Assembly: GCA_029448655.1 (NCBI GenBank)
Contig: JACCLO010000014.1
Coordinates: 248,001 to 312,000, forward strand
Length of the DNA stretch: 64,000 nucleotides
DNA from: Wolfiporia cocos
Taxonomy: Eukaryota > Basidiomycota > Agaricomycetes > Polyporales > Phaeolaceae
Direction: 5' to 3'
Below, piece by piece: positions 10,691-20,723 of the stretch. The first letter of the stretch is position 1, and each line of letters begins with the position of its first letter. Both the position numbers and the translations under genes were made by a program. Under the pieces are notes generated by a model. The model was not told where the DNA came from. It did not search any database and worked only from the letters and a program-made list of their open reading frames with translations.

Positions 10691-12340
10691 ATGCAACGCT
10701 TTGACCTGGATCTCCCGAGCCGGTTGATCCATCTGCTCCCCGAAGAATACAGACGCATCTACTACGAAGACAAACTCGAGTGGAGAGATCCCCCCGCAGG
10801 GTTCTTTACGAAAGGAGGGTATCTCACCGTCCCGACTCCAGACAGACTTATTCCCTCGTGGGTACAGTTACCCCCATCCTCGAACGACCCCTGGGAGCAG
10901 ACGCGCGCCGCTTTCGAACGCTTCGGAAACGTCGCAAACTTGATGACACCGACCATCACCATATCTCGAACAGGCGATGGACAACTCGGAGGACAGACAA
11001 CGAACCCCAACCCTGCAGGAGGAAGCATGGGTCTGGGAGGTACAACCTTGGGCGGAAGTGCTGTTCCGGGAAGCAGCGGCACGAGCCAGGGCGCAGGGGG
11101 AGTGGCCAATATCCCTCCGCCAGTTAATAATCCGCTACCTGGAAATCCTAGCGGAACAAACCCCACCGGACCAGGAGCGTCTGGAGGAGGAGGAATTCCT
11201 GGAGGGGGAGGTCCCCCCGGGGGCGGAGGTCCCCCGGGCGGCACCGGTAATCCAGCAGGCGGCGCAGGAGGCAATCCAGGAGGACCGCCAGGCGGAGGAG
11301 GAGGACCACCAAGCGGAGGAGGCCCCCCAGGCGGAGGGAACCCCGCGGGATGGGGCGGGCAGTTCGCCCCACCAGGGCGAGGGAACCGCATAAAGCTCGC
11401 CACCCCCGAACCCTTCAAGGGAGAACGAAAGAAGCTACAACGCTTCAAGAATGATTGCAACACATGGTTCACCATGTTCGCGACAGACTATCAGACCGAC
11501 GATCAGAAAATCCTCTTCATCATGTCCTACATTCGAGGAAGCGACCGAGTAGACCAATGGAAGGAGAACTACTACGCCAAGCACACAGATCTGGCGACAG
11601 GAGCATTCGTCCTCCCCACGCTACTCCAGTTCAGTGCAGAATTCGACGCCGCATTCGAGCCCATCGAAGAGAAACAGAAAACCAATGACGATCTCTTCGA
11701 CCTCAGGCAGGAGAAGAAGAACATCGACGACTTCAATATTGAATTCGATAACCTCGTAGGGAAAACGGGACTGGACCGACAACAGTGCAACCCACTCCTC
11801 GTCACCTTGTACAAGAGAGCCATCCGACCCGCACCCGTTACGCATATCATAAATATTGTTCCCCCCGTCATAACCCTCACAGACTGGATGAAACAAGCAT
11901 CCATCAACGAGAACAATTATAACACGTTCATCAAAGGACGAGGAGACCCCAAGAAGAAACCCCAGTGGCGACCCAAGGGACCTAGCTCCCCAGCCACGCC
12001 GACTCCCGTGAAAGACCCGAACGCAATGGACGTTGACCGAATGTCCACGGAAGAGCGACGCAAGCTCCAAACTGAGGGGCGGTGCTTCAGTTGTAAGGAG
12101 AAGGGCCACCTCTCCAGCAACTGCCCAAAGCGAAAGAAGAAGTCTCCTGCGAAGGGCAAAACTCGAAAGGTAGAGGCCGTAGAGGAGGGGAACCCCGCCG
12201 CCCACACGGAAGAAGAAGACACCGAGGACGAGGACGATGGAGCCACCGCAGTGGAAGAAGCAGTTAACGCGATCAGGATTCTCAAAGCTAAGAACCCCTC
12301 GTTCCTTGCCCAGATTCTCGATGACCAGGATTTCGAATAG
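10691..12340 (+). CDS. gag: Gag polyprotein, family A copy 1 (549 aa)
   Basis: Begins with an ATG shortly after the PBS. Residues 1-90 (ending FERFGNVANL) are homologous to the gag remnant at 18681-18947. Residues ~95-235 are a Gly/Pro-rich low-complexity tract. Residues ~240-420 resemble the Ty3/Gypsy capsid (retrotransposon gag) region, with FNIEFDNLVGKTG. Near residue 475 lies a zinc knuckle, CFSCKEKGHLSSNC, a perfect CX2CX4HX4C, followed by a Lys-rich run and an acidic C terminus ending DDQDFE. Gag forms the particle and packages the RNA. The stop overlaps the pol frame by 16 nt. The proline-rich frames read on the opposite strand of the Gly/Pro tract are shadows. Confidence 0.92.
   Translation: MQRFDLDLPSRLIHLLPEEYRRIYYEDKLEWRDPPAGFFTKGGYLTVPTPDRLIPSWVQLPPSSNDPWEQTRAAFERFGNVANLMTPTITISRTGDGQLGGQTTNPNPAGGSMGLGGTTLGGSAVPGSSGTSQGAGGVANIPPPVNNPLPGNPSGTNPTGPGASGGGGIPGGGGPPGGGGPPGGTGNPAGGAGGNPGGPPGGGGGPPSGGGPPGGGNPAGWGGQFAPPGRGNRIKLATPEPFKGERKKLQRFKNDCNTWFTMFATDYQTDDQKILFIMSYIRGSDRVDQWKENYYAKHTDLATGAFVLPTLLQFSAEFDAAFEPIEEKQKTNDDLFDLRQEKKNIDDFNIEFDNLVGKTGLDRQQCNPLLVTLYKRAIRPAPVTHIINIVPPVITLTDWMKQASINENNYNTFIKGRGDPKKKPQWRPKGPSSPATPTPVKDPNAMDVDRMSTEERRKLQTEGRCFSCKEKGHLSSNCPKRKKKSPAKGKTRKVEAVEEGNPAAHTEEEDTEDEDDGATAVEEAVNAIRILKAKNPSFLAQILDDQDFE
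12328..12334 (+). promoter_or_regulatory. Candidate -1 ribosomal frameshift site, gag to pol
   Basis: GGATTTC just before the gag stop. The pol frame is closed by TGA at 12322-12324 and open from 12325, so only 16 nt (12325-12340) are available for the switch. Element C has GGATTTT at exactly the same place (62792-62798). The position is well fixed by the frames; the exact slip codons are inferred. Confidence 0.6.
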
Positions 12341-15300
12341 GGAGGAAGCGCACGGTCTTACCTCCCGAAAGCGCAGCTCATGTAATTACCTCGTATGAAC
12401 GCGACCGGTCGCTGTTTATCCCCGTAACCCTGAAGCTGCAGAAAGCCGTGAAAGTAAACGCCCTCATCGACTCGGGAGCCATGTCCTCCCTGATCCATTC
12501 AAAACTTGTCATTCGACACCGAATCGTGACTCGACCTCTAAGAAACCCAATCACCGTCCGGAACGTCGATGGAACCACCAACAAGGACGGACAGGTAGAT
12601 CGGGAAGTCTACCTTCCCATCAAATACGGAGGAAAGGAACGAAAAGTCCGCTTCCTCGTAGGAAACATCGGAAAAGAAGAAGTAATCCTCGGATACAATT
12701 GGTTGAAAAGGGAGAGCCCTGTCATCGATTGGGCAACAGGAAAGGTCGATATCGCCCCTGACAAACCAACAGAAAAAGCCCGAACGACCGACGCCATAAT
12801 CCAACTCGACACTGTCAAAATGACAGTAGCCCCCGAGGGGAAGCTCCCAACGCGGGGAACCGACGGTGCCATTGGATACGACCTATACGCCTCAAAGGAT
12901 GAGGAAATCACCCCTGGGGGATGGAAGGCGATCCCCACCGGGGTTCGGATGGAGATCCCGAAAGGATCTTACGGGAGGATAGCCTCACGATCGGGCCTCA
13001 CGCTCAAACACGGGCTCACGGTTGGGGCAGGAGTGATCGATCCTGACTATCGCGGAGAAGTCCAAGTCATCCTGTTCAACCAATCGACGACACCTCATCG
13101 TATCATTCCCGGAATGCGCATTGCGCAAATAATATTTGAACAAGCCCTCACCCCCGAAGTAGTCCAGGTAGAGGAGCTCGATGAAACAAGGAGAGGGGAT
13201 GCGGGCTTCGGCTCCACCGACACTCGGCAGCCAGTGGAGGATCCCATCTCAGACGAAGAATACCAACTACTCAGGAGATTTGTCCGGACCAAGAAACTGG
13301 TCGCCCCTAGAACCAGGAACCCAAGGCGATTCCGGCAGGAAAGCGCAGCCCTATCCCGCATACGCAAGGTAATGACGAAATCCCAGAAACTCTCCGAGAC
13401 AGAGAAAAGGGGGCCCACAGAGGACGCCCTCCCCGAACACCTGAAAGACTTCGCACACGTCTTCAGCAAGAAAGCCGCAGCCGCGTTTCCCCCTTCGAGA
13501 CCGTGGGACCATGCTATCGAACTAAAACCTGACTTCGTACCCCGGGACTGCAAGGTATACTCGCTGTCCCCCAGAGAACAAAAAGCCATGGACGAATTTC
13601 TGGCAGAAAATCTCACCAAGGGATTCATCCGACCATCAAAGTCCCCCATGGCGTCCCCCGCCTTCTTCGTCCCAAAGAAAGACGGAGGGCTAAGGCCCTG
13701 CCAGGACTACCGGTACCTAAACGAAGGAACGGTCAAGAACGCTTATCCCCTACCCCTGATATCCGAACTCATCGAGAAGCTAAGAGGGGCAAAGGTGTTC
13801 ACCAAAATGGACCTGCGAGCAGGATATAACAACGTACGGATCCGAGAAGGCGATCAATGGAAGGGCGCATTCAAAACCAATGCTGGCCTCTACGAACCAA
13901 CAGTAATGTTCTTCGGGATGTGCAATTCACCAGCAACGTTCCAGGCCATGATGAACGAGATACTGAAAGAGGAAATCACGGAAGGATGGGTATTAGTCTA
14001 CATGGACGACATCCTCATCTTCTCTCCAGACCAAACGACCCACAGAGAGCGAGAATGACGAGTCCTGCAAAAGCTGGCTGAAGAAAAGCTATTCGTGAAG
14101 CCCGAGAAATGCGCGTTCGGGGTAGAGAGGGTAGAGTTCCTTGGACTCGTAATCGCCCCCGGCCAAATCCAGATGGACCCCGCCAAGCTCAAAGGGATCC
14201 GCGACTGGCCACCCCCACGAAATGTCAAAGGGGTCCGCTCCTTCTTAGGGTTCGCGAACTTCTACAGAAAGTTCATCAACCACTATTCCACGCACGCGCG
14301 ACCGCTCATCGACCTCACAAAAACGGCAACGGGCACAGGGTTCAAGTGGACAGAACGAGAAAGCGAGGCGTTCGAATTCTTAAAAAGTCAGTTCGTAACA
14401 GCCCCCGCGCTGCTCCTCCCCGACAAAGAAAAACCCTTTATCCTGGAAACCGACGCCTCCCAGTTCGCCCTCGGAGCAGTGCTCAAACAAAAAGACGATA
14501 ACGGAAACGAGCGACCAGTGGGCTATCTATCACAGTCCCTCACCCCGGCCGAACGAAACTACGAAATCTACGATCGAGAACTCCTAGGAGTGGTTCGCGC
14601 GCTGGAAGAATGGCGCCACCTTCTAGAAGGGGGTCCACATCAGATCCTGATCAGGAGCGATCACCAGAACCTTACGTATTGGCGAAGCGCCCAGAGATTG
14701 AATCGGAGGCAAGCGAGATGGCACCTGTTACTATCTCAATTCGACATACGGCTACAGCACGTCCCAGGAAAGAAGTTGGTAATGGCAGACACCCTCTTGC
14801 GCCTCATGAATTTGGACAGCTCCGACCACGACAACGAAGACATTCTGATGCTGCCCGATACCCTATTCATTCACGCAATCGAAGTCCCGATCATCGATCG
14901 GATCAAGATCGCGAAGTCCTTCGATCCGATCGCGGAACAGGGACTCCGCGCCCTTGAACAAGGGGAACAGCCTCCTTTAAGGACAGTAATGGAAGACTGG
15001 CAGTACACCGAAGGGGTCCTCTTGTATAAGGGGCGGATGTACGTGCCACGGGACCCGGGCCTGAGAAAGGACGTTATCTCAAGATATCACGACCCAATAG
15101 CGGCAGGTCACCCCGGGATTTGGGGGACGACCCTGAAGGTGCAAGAGCACTTCTGGTGGCCCGACCTGCGAAAAACTGTGGCCGAATATGTCAAAGGCTG
15201 CGCCATCTGTCAGCAGATGAAACCCGACCGACATCCGACAAAGGCACCGCTGCAACCGATTCCGACCCGAAAAGACGCACTCCCCTTCTCACAATGCTCA

Positions 15301-16355
15301 GTGGACTTCATCACCGACCTCCCTCGGGTAGGGAAATATGATTCGGTTATGGTCATTGTCGATCATGGGCTGTCAAAGGCGATATCCCTGACCCCATGCG
15401 ATAAGACCATCACCAGCGAAGGAGCCGCCGACATATTCCACTGGAAAATCTACTCGAAGTACGGGCTCCCTAGGAAAATCATCTCGGACCGAGGCCCCCA
15501 GTTCACCTCGAAGTTTTTCCAAGCTCTCTGCAAGCTTCTAGGGATCGACTCCGCCCTGAGTACGGCGTATCACCCACAAACCGACGGACAGACTGAGCGA
15601 ATGAACCAACAAATAGAAGTCTACCTGCGTATCTACTGCATGAGCGACCCGTACCTCTGGGCCGCCAGACTCCCAGATGTAGAATTTGCCCACAACACGC
15701 GCAGGACCGAAAGAGGTTTGGCCCCCACCGAAGTCATCATGGGGTATATTCCCCGGGGATTGCCCGAAGAAGACAACCCGACATCGGTGCCAGCCGCGGG
15801 AGAAAGGCTGAAAAGCATCAAAGAGGCAAGGGAGAAGGCTATCGCCGCGCACGAACTAGCCCAAAAACGAATGGCCGGACGGACCCTGCGCGATTTGCCT
15901 AAACTTAGCAGGGGAGACAAGGTGTGGCTTGATGCCAAGAACCTCCACCTCCCGTACGAATCACGGAAGCTCGCTCCAAAAAGGGAGGGGCCGTTCACCA
16001 TCGCCGAGAAGCTTGGGGCCGTCACGTACAGGCTGGCTCTGCCCCCGCGGTGGAAGATACACCCGGTCTTCCATGCCTCGCTACTGAAACCGTTCAATGA
16101 GACAAGGGTGCACGGGCCCAATTACACGAAGCCACCCCCGGACCTGGTCGAAGGGCACAAAGAGTACGAGGTCGATTCTATCCTAAACCAAAGGCAACAT
16201 CGAGGGAAAAGGCAGTATTTGGTCCATTGGAAGGGCTACCCAACCGCTGACGACTCGTGGGAAGACGCAACGAACTTGAAGAATTCCCCCGACCTCCTGG
16301 AGGACTACAAAAGTCGGCGGAGGGGGAGCAGAACCCGCCAGGTCGAAGAAGTAAC

Positions 16356-17429
16356 ATGTCGACGCCTCCGCCTAGCCAACCCGACCGTCCCAGGGCGCCG
16401 ACGCTGCGTCGGTCCCTCGCCGTCCGCATGGGATACCAGACAGGCAGGTGTTACGGGTGTTCCGAGGAGGCTCACCTCCGCACCCGCCATGCGCTCACCT
16501 GGCACAGGTCCGACGTTCCCCCCGGAGGTTATCCAACCCCCTGGACCGATCGATTTGAGCTCGTACAGGAGCTCACCGCCATCTACGACAGCTATCAAGA
16601 CGTCACCGAGCGGCTTGTCCAACTCGAACGGACAGTCCGCTGGCAGAGACAGCAGCTTGGGCGGAACATCGATCAGTGGATCGACCACCTCGGGGCGTCG
16701 ACGCCATCGCGAATCCGGAGAGAGTTCAACCAAGGAGAAGAAGGCCCGCGTCGCCCGCCCCGTCAGCGAAGCCCCGTCCCTCCAATGCCCTCCTGGCTAC
16801 TCGACGACGATGAATTGGCTCGAATTGCAGAACCGTACGATTTTATGGAATACCGCTCTCTGGTACCTGACCACGCTCCCCCTGAGACCTCCGCCGCAGG
16901 AGCTCGACCTGGAGAACCGGAGGGCCCTGCTCCTCATCCACGAAGCAGCGAACGACGCCCAGTTCGAGAGGGGCCGAGCAGCGCTAGAATTGCCACCCCG
17001 CCGCTCACTGCCCCAGCTGACGACGAAGCTGGTCGACGATCTCCGTCAATTGAGGTCATCAGCCGAGAGGAGTTCGAGCGGGGTCGCGACGCCTGGAACG
17101 ACCCCCTTCTCAGTCTACCTAGATGGCTCCGGGAGCGCATCTGGGTCCACCACCACCACCAGCGGTACGAATCCGGCGACTATCTCCGCGACGTCCCCTC
17201 CGCTCGATCCCCGCCCAGGCCATCTCAGGCAGAGCCCTGTCGAAGCTGTGGCAGCCCCTACCACTGGATCCTCGACTGCCCCGACTACCGCTGCCCCACG
17301 TGTCGGGTATCCCAGCCCGGACATCAACGAGGGGAATGCGCGCCCTACCAGCTCTGGGTCCCTCCCGCCACGCCTCCTCTCCCCGATGGAGATGCAGGGT
17401 ATAACGACCCCGACCCCGAGGCCCTTTGA
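16356..17429 (+). CDS. ORF3, zinc-knuckle protein overlapping the 3' end of pol (357 aa)
   Basis: Starts at an ATG (MSTPPPSQP) just after the chromodomain; its frame is open from 16251. It lies one base back from pol, as pol lies one base back from gag. The protein has CYGCSEEAHLRTRH near its N terminus, a probable coiled coil (LVQLERTVRWQRQQLG), a Pro/Arg-rich middle and two knuckles near the C terminus. CRSCGSPYHWILDC is a perfect CX2CX4HX4C and CPTCRVSQPGHQRGEC is CX2CX6HX4C. These ordered motifs argue that this frame, rather than the low-complexity pol extension, encodes the functional product. Role unknown; nucleic-acid binding is the obvious guess. It sits where env would be in errantiviruses but shows no signal or membrane segment. 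Confidence 0.65.
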   Translation: MSTPPPSQPDRPRAPTLRRSLAVRMGYQTGRCYGCSEEAHLRTRHALTWHRSDVPPGGYPTPWTDRFELVQELTAIYDSYQDVTERLVQLERTVRWQRQQLGRNIDQWIDHLGASTPSRIRREFNQGEEGPRRPPRQRSPVPPMPSWLLDDDELARIAEPYDFMEYRSLVPDHAPPETSAAGARPGEPEGPAPHPRSSERRPVREGPSSARIATPPLTAPADDEAGRRSPSIEVISREEFERGRDAWNDPLLSLPRWLRERIWVHHHHQRYESGDYLRDVPSARSPPRPSQAEPCRSCGSPYHWILDCPDYRCPTCRVSQPGHQRGECAPYQLWVPPATPPLPDGDAGYNDPDPEAL

Positions 17430-17471
17430 GTGGCCGTGATGCTTGGATTTCATCGAGGGCGATGACGGCTT

Positions 17472-17484
17472 AGGAGGGGGGTGA
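17472..17484 (+). other. Polypurine tract
   Basis: AGGAGGGGGGTGA directly abuts the 3' LTR at 17485. This is the expected plus-strand primer, with a single T near its end. The mirror copy is at 53301-53313. Confidence 0.8.
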
Positions 17485-18018
17485 TGTTACGATCCGTATG
17501 AATCCGTATATTTTGACGCCTCACTGGAGAGGAGAACTTAGCGTCCAACCGCTGTATTGACCGATTATTCTTAGGGTCCCTGCTCAACCACCGACCCTCG
17601 TTTCATGTACAACAACCCTACGCCCCTAGTCTCATAGCGTATCAGGTTCTAGGTGATATCTGTTGTATATCTACAGAGCTTCTACGTTTCAGCCATTGTT
17701 GCGCTCAACCGCAGCGTTTCGGCTTAGTTATCGTAGCGTACTAACCTTATGGACTTAGTGGTAGCAGTACCAAGGACACTATGACCCCGATTACAGAATC
17801 GTAGTATAAAGACCCTGTTGTAAATACTGGCCGAGTTCCTCAGCTCGACCTTGTTGAATTACAAGGATCCTATACTCGTTCTCAAAGGACTTAAGCAATT
17901 AAGTCTGCAGCCAGTATATCGACGCTCGACTCTGCTGAGTCCGACGAGTAGTGTACTACTCGATACGCTGAGTAACTCGACTTAACATCTCAGCTGAACG
18001 GATATTCGATCCGTAACA
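17485..18018 (+). repeat. 3' LTR, family A copy 1
   Basis: 534 bp. It differs from its own 5' LTR by C at 17671 where the 5' LTR has T. It matches copy 2's 5' LTR at that base instead. Confidence 0.95.
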
Positions 18019-18379
18019 TCATGTACTTACCATCGAGGCTCTTCAGCTCGACCTTGTTGTATAAACAAGAAGTCTTATACTCGTTCTCAAACGTAGGAGA
18101 CTACGCTCAGTATTTCTCTCTCGAGCAACCGAACGACTAAGTCCTCGAAGTGCACACTGACTTCTCGGACTTAGGCGAGTCTTATATTCTATTAGACTCG
18201 CACCAGAACAGATTCTATCCTCTAACGCGTATTGGATATTATACGATCTCCTAGGAACTTCACCTAGGACCTGAAGGCATCTAACGAGCATTTGCCTTGC
18301 ATACGGCTATACGCCCACGTGCAGAAGAACGATCTATATTCGCGACTCGAATATACGAACGGGTATTCGACCCGTAACA
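18019..18379 (+). repeat. 3' half of a split family-B solo LTR
   Basis: Begins TCATGTACTTACCATCGAGG and ends GGGTATTCGACCCGTAACA. It matches the 3' half of the intact family-B LTR at 20011-20718. GAGGT follows at 18380-18384. Its 5' half is 42 kb away at 60674-61025, followed by ACCTC, the complement of GAGGT. The break is exactly where the family-A element sits. Confidence 0.85.
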
Positions 18380-18384
18380 GAGGT

Positions 18385-18675
18385 TCAGAGTGTAACTGAG
18401 GGACTCGCCCCAATGCCGATGATAATCGAACTGAGGTAGTAAGACCTCAGCGAGTAGGTTTATATACATGGGGAGACAACGCGCTACTATGTAAGTACTG
18501 CCCTAAAGGCATGGGCCGTGCGCTATCTATCATGTGCCCCAGTAGATACCATGTGACCTACTTATCATGTGACCGTATGTCCTGGCGGACGAGTACGCTA
18601 TATACCACTACACTACCGGGCACCAGTCATGTGACTACTAGAACGTGAAGTCCTGGGTTCGAGCCAGGGAGGGGT
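18385..18675 (-). repeat. Putative displaced promoter part of element C's LTR
   Basis: Read on the minus strand it has an LTR-like promoter (TATATAAACC near 18460). If the inversion is undone it joins the leader of element C at 61026, interrupted only by the GAGGT-flanked family-B LTR. A diverged relative lies near 23225-23365. The outer boundary is not resolved. Confidence 0.45.
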
Positions 18676-18680
18676 AATAC

Positions 18681-18947
18681 ATTAAAACATGCCACAAAAT
18701 CTGTGACAATTTCTCCGAATTGTTCGAACGCTTCACGCGTTATTTCCCAAGCGGTCGTTCCTGCGGAGGGGTATACTTGTACCCACTTCGATGCCCTATC
18801 TTCTCTGGGGATGACAACAATTCCTCCGCGGTTACGGAAGGCTCCAATGGTGTCAGTCCACTCGTATTGGTTGAGTCTGTAGACTCCCTGAATGTCCTCG
18901 GGCAAGAGTTCAATCAGTCGTGCTGGGAATTCTGGTCCAAATATCAT
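18681..18947 (-). pseudogene. Gag N-terminal fragment, family B
   Basis: Starts at an ATG (MIFGPEFPARLIELLPED) and runs about 85 residues to FEQFGEIVTDF. It aligns with residues 1-88 of family-A Gag: LPARLIxLLPE-like start, EW.D, GG, WVQ, and AW or PW followed by E..R.AFE.FG. No capsid or zinc-knuckle part follows. Confidence 0.75.
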
Positions 18948-19699
18948 GTGCCCTTACACCGTGGTAGGTGAGGGAGTGATAAGCTCGACCTTCTGTTACG
19001 GGTCGAATACCCGTTCGTATATTCGAGTCACGAATATAGATCGTTCTTCTGCACGTAGGCACGTTGCCGTATGCAAGGCAAATACTCGTTAGATGCCTTC
19101 GGGTCCTAAGTGAAGTCCTTAGGAGATCGGGTAATATCCAATACGCGTTAGAGGATATAATCTGTTCAAGTGTGAGTCGAATAGAATATAAGACTCGCCT
19201 AAGTCCGAGAAGTCAGTGTGCACTTCGAGGACTTAGTCGTTCGATTGCTTGAGTGAGAAATATTGAGCGTAGTTTCCTACGTTTGAGAACGAGTATAAGA
19301 CTTCTTGTTTATACAACAAGGTCGAGCTGAAGAGCCTCAACGGTAAGTACATGCGTTTTTATACTACGCTAGGTTTCAGGGGTCAAGTCTGTCCCAGATG
19401 CCACCGATACTATCTACGCTATAGTCCCAAACGTCTGATAAGTATGGAGTGATATATCTGAGACGATAGATAGGAATGATGGCGGTTGAACGCCATCTAT
19501 CAGCTAATAAATGATGAACATGAAACGGTGGCAGGGTTGGATCTGCCAAAGACGAAACGAGCCCTATAGACTAGTACAACCGGGGATGCGCCCAGTAGAT
19601 CACGAGTAGCCAGGGGGTTGGTTGCGCAACAAGTCCCTGTATCGTATTTGCCCAGTGGTGAGTTCTGTCGATATTCGAAAAATCAAAATAACCGTAACA
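18681..19699 (-). mobile_element. Truncated family-B element: LTR, leader and start of gag
   Basis: On the minus strand a complete LTR (19699-18994, ending CCCGTAACA) is followed by the PBS AAGGTCGAGCT and leader, then a gag start at 18947. Homology stops near 18685. AATAC flanks both outer ends (18676-18680 and 19700-19704), which looks like a 5-bp target duplication. If real, the element inserted already truncated, without its 3' LTR. A chance 5-bp match remains possible. Confidence 0.6.
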
Positions 19700-20010
19700 A
19701 ATACCATGTTGGGCCCAACCGCTTGCCATGGACGAAGAGTACACAGCTTCATATCTTTGTTGATTCTTCTATTACCCATAGCTGCAGAAAACAGTGCAGT
19801 ACACAAATGCAAGTAGGTGTGCTTACGGGCGCTTACGAGTCAGAAGATGGCTCGGAACTTTGGCGCGTCAAGATGATGTGCAAAAAAACGTGACTTTGAC
19901 ATTATTTTCGGGAATGACTGTAATTGGGGACGGGCAACCCCGCCTAGAAACTTGTCCACGGGCACTGATCTCGGTGTCATCGGACTTTGATTTACTTACC
20001 GAAAGCGGCC
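19700..20010. other. Spacer between inverted family-B LTRs, with a short dispersed repeat
   Basis: Contains about 90 bp (near 19835-19925) whose complement recurs at 51580-51680 inside the MITE-like element (shared word GGCTCGGAACTTTGGCGCG). No gene. Confidence 0.5.
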
Positions 20011-20718
20011 TGTTACGGTTATTTTGATTTTTCGAATATCGACAGAACTCACCACCGGACGAATACGATACAGGGACTTGTTGCGCAACCAACTCCCCTG
20101 GCTACTCGTGACTCTACTGGGCGCATCCACAGTTGTACTAGTCTATAGGGCGTGTTTCATCTTTGGCAGATCCAACTCTGCCACCGTTTTACGTTCATCG
20201 TTTATTAGCTGATAGATGGCGTTCAACCGCCATCATTCCTATCTATCGTCTCAGGTATATCACTACATACCTATCAAATGTTTGGTACTATAGCATAGAT
20301 AGTATCGGTGACATCTGGGACGGACTTGACCCCTAAAACCCAACGTAGTATATAAACCAATGTACTTACTGTCGAGGCTCTTCAGCTCGACCTTGTTGTA
20401 TAAACAAGAAGTCTTATACTCGTTCTCAAACGTAGGAAACTACGCTCAGTATTTCTCACTCGAGCAATCAAACGACTAAGTCCTCGAAGTGCACATTGAC
20501 TTCTCGGACTTAGGCGAGTCTTATATTCTATTCGACTCGCACTTGAACAGATTATATCCTCTAACGCGTATTGGATATTACCCAATCTCCTAAGGACTTC
20601 ACTTAGGACCCGAAGGCATCTAACGAGTATTTGCCTTGCATACGGCAACGTGCCTACATGCAGAAGAACGATCTATATTCGCGACTCGAATATACGAACG
20701 GGTATTCGACCCGTAACA
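20011..20718 (+). repeat. Intact solo LTR, family B (708 bp)
   Basis: TGTTACGGTTAT...GACCCGTAACA with the 5-bp target duplication CGGCC on both sides (20006-20010 and 20719-20723). TATATAAA at 20349-20356 is followed 35 nt later by AGCTCGACCTT (20384-20394), the same self-primer word as family A. It is in the opposite orientation to the LTR at 18994-19699. The two form a ~700-bp inverted pair with a 311-bp spacer. Confidence 0.9.
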
Positions 20719-20723
20719 CGGCC

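Larger units (their letters stand above)
12325..17439 (+). pseudogene. pol: Pol polyprotein, family A copy 1, interrupted in RT
   Basis: Read after a -1 shift. Protease: ALIDSGA, DSG at 12469-12477. dUTPase: ~12844-13222, with GYDLYA, GRIASRSG, GVIDPDYRGEV, GMRIAQIIF and RGDAGFGSTD. RT: QDYRYLN and YMDD at 13999-14010. A TGA at 14056-14058, 15 codons after YMDD, cuts the frame; copy 2 has CGA there. Then RNase H (ETDASQFALG, YDRELLG), integrase HHCC zinc site (15085-15220), and D at 15304, D at 15487 and E at 15595, a DD35E spacing. Then a chromodomain (~16165-16320, YLVHWKGYPTADDSWE). The frame stays open another ~370 codons to 17439 as Ser/Thr/Pro-rich sequence overlapping ORF3. Without readthrough, product ends inside RT. 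Confidence 0.92.
10112..18018 (+). mobile_element. Ty3/Gypsy chromovirus with dUTPase, family A copy 1
   Basis: A 7,907-bp element with two 534-bp LTRs (TGTTACG...CGTAACA), gag, a -1-shifted pol (PR, dUTPase, RT, RNase H, IN, chromodomain) and a third overlapping ORF. It has the same length as copy 2 at 52767-60673 and is nearly identical to it; the differences I found are base transitions. A nonsense codon at 14056-14058 interrupts RT, so this copy cannot make full-length Pol. The 5-bp flanks do not match each other (GTCTT at 10107-10111, TCATG at 18019-18023) but match copy 2's flanks crosswise. The LTRs differ by a T/C change (10298 against 17671). Confidence 0.95.

Noticed and set aside
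10762..11475. 237-residue proline-rich open frame on the strand opposite gag
   Set aside because: Antisense shadow of the Gly/Pro repeat of Gag; Gly codons read backwards as Pro. The same shadow appears in copy 2.
12448..12450. GTG as the start of pol
   Set aside because: Fungal pol is reached by frameshift; the frame is open upstream to 12325 and the residues before this Val belong to the protease region.
18650..18672. tRNA-like T-arm (GGTTCGAGCC)
   Set aside because: No matching acceptor, D or anticodon arms upstream; the stem pairs only when shifted from the canonical position.
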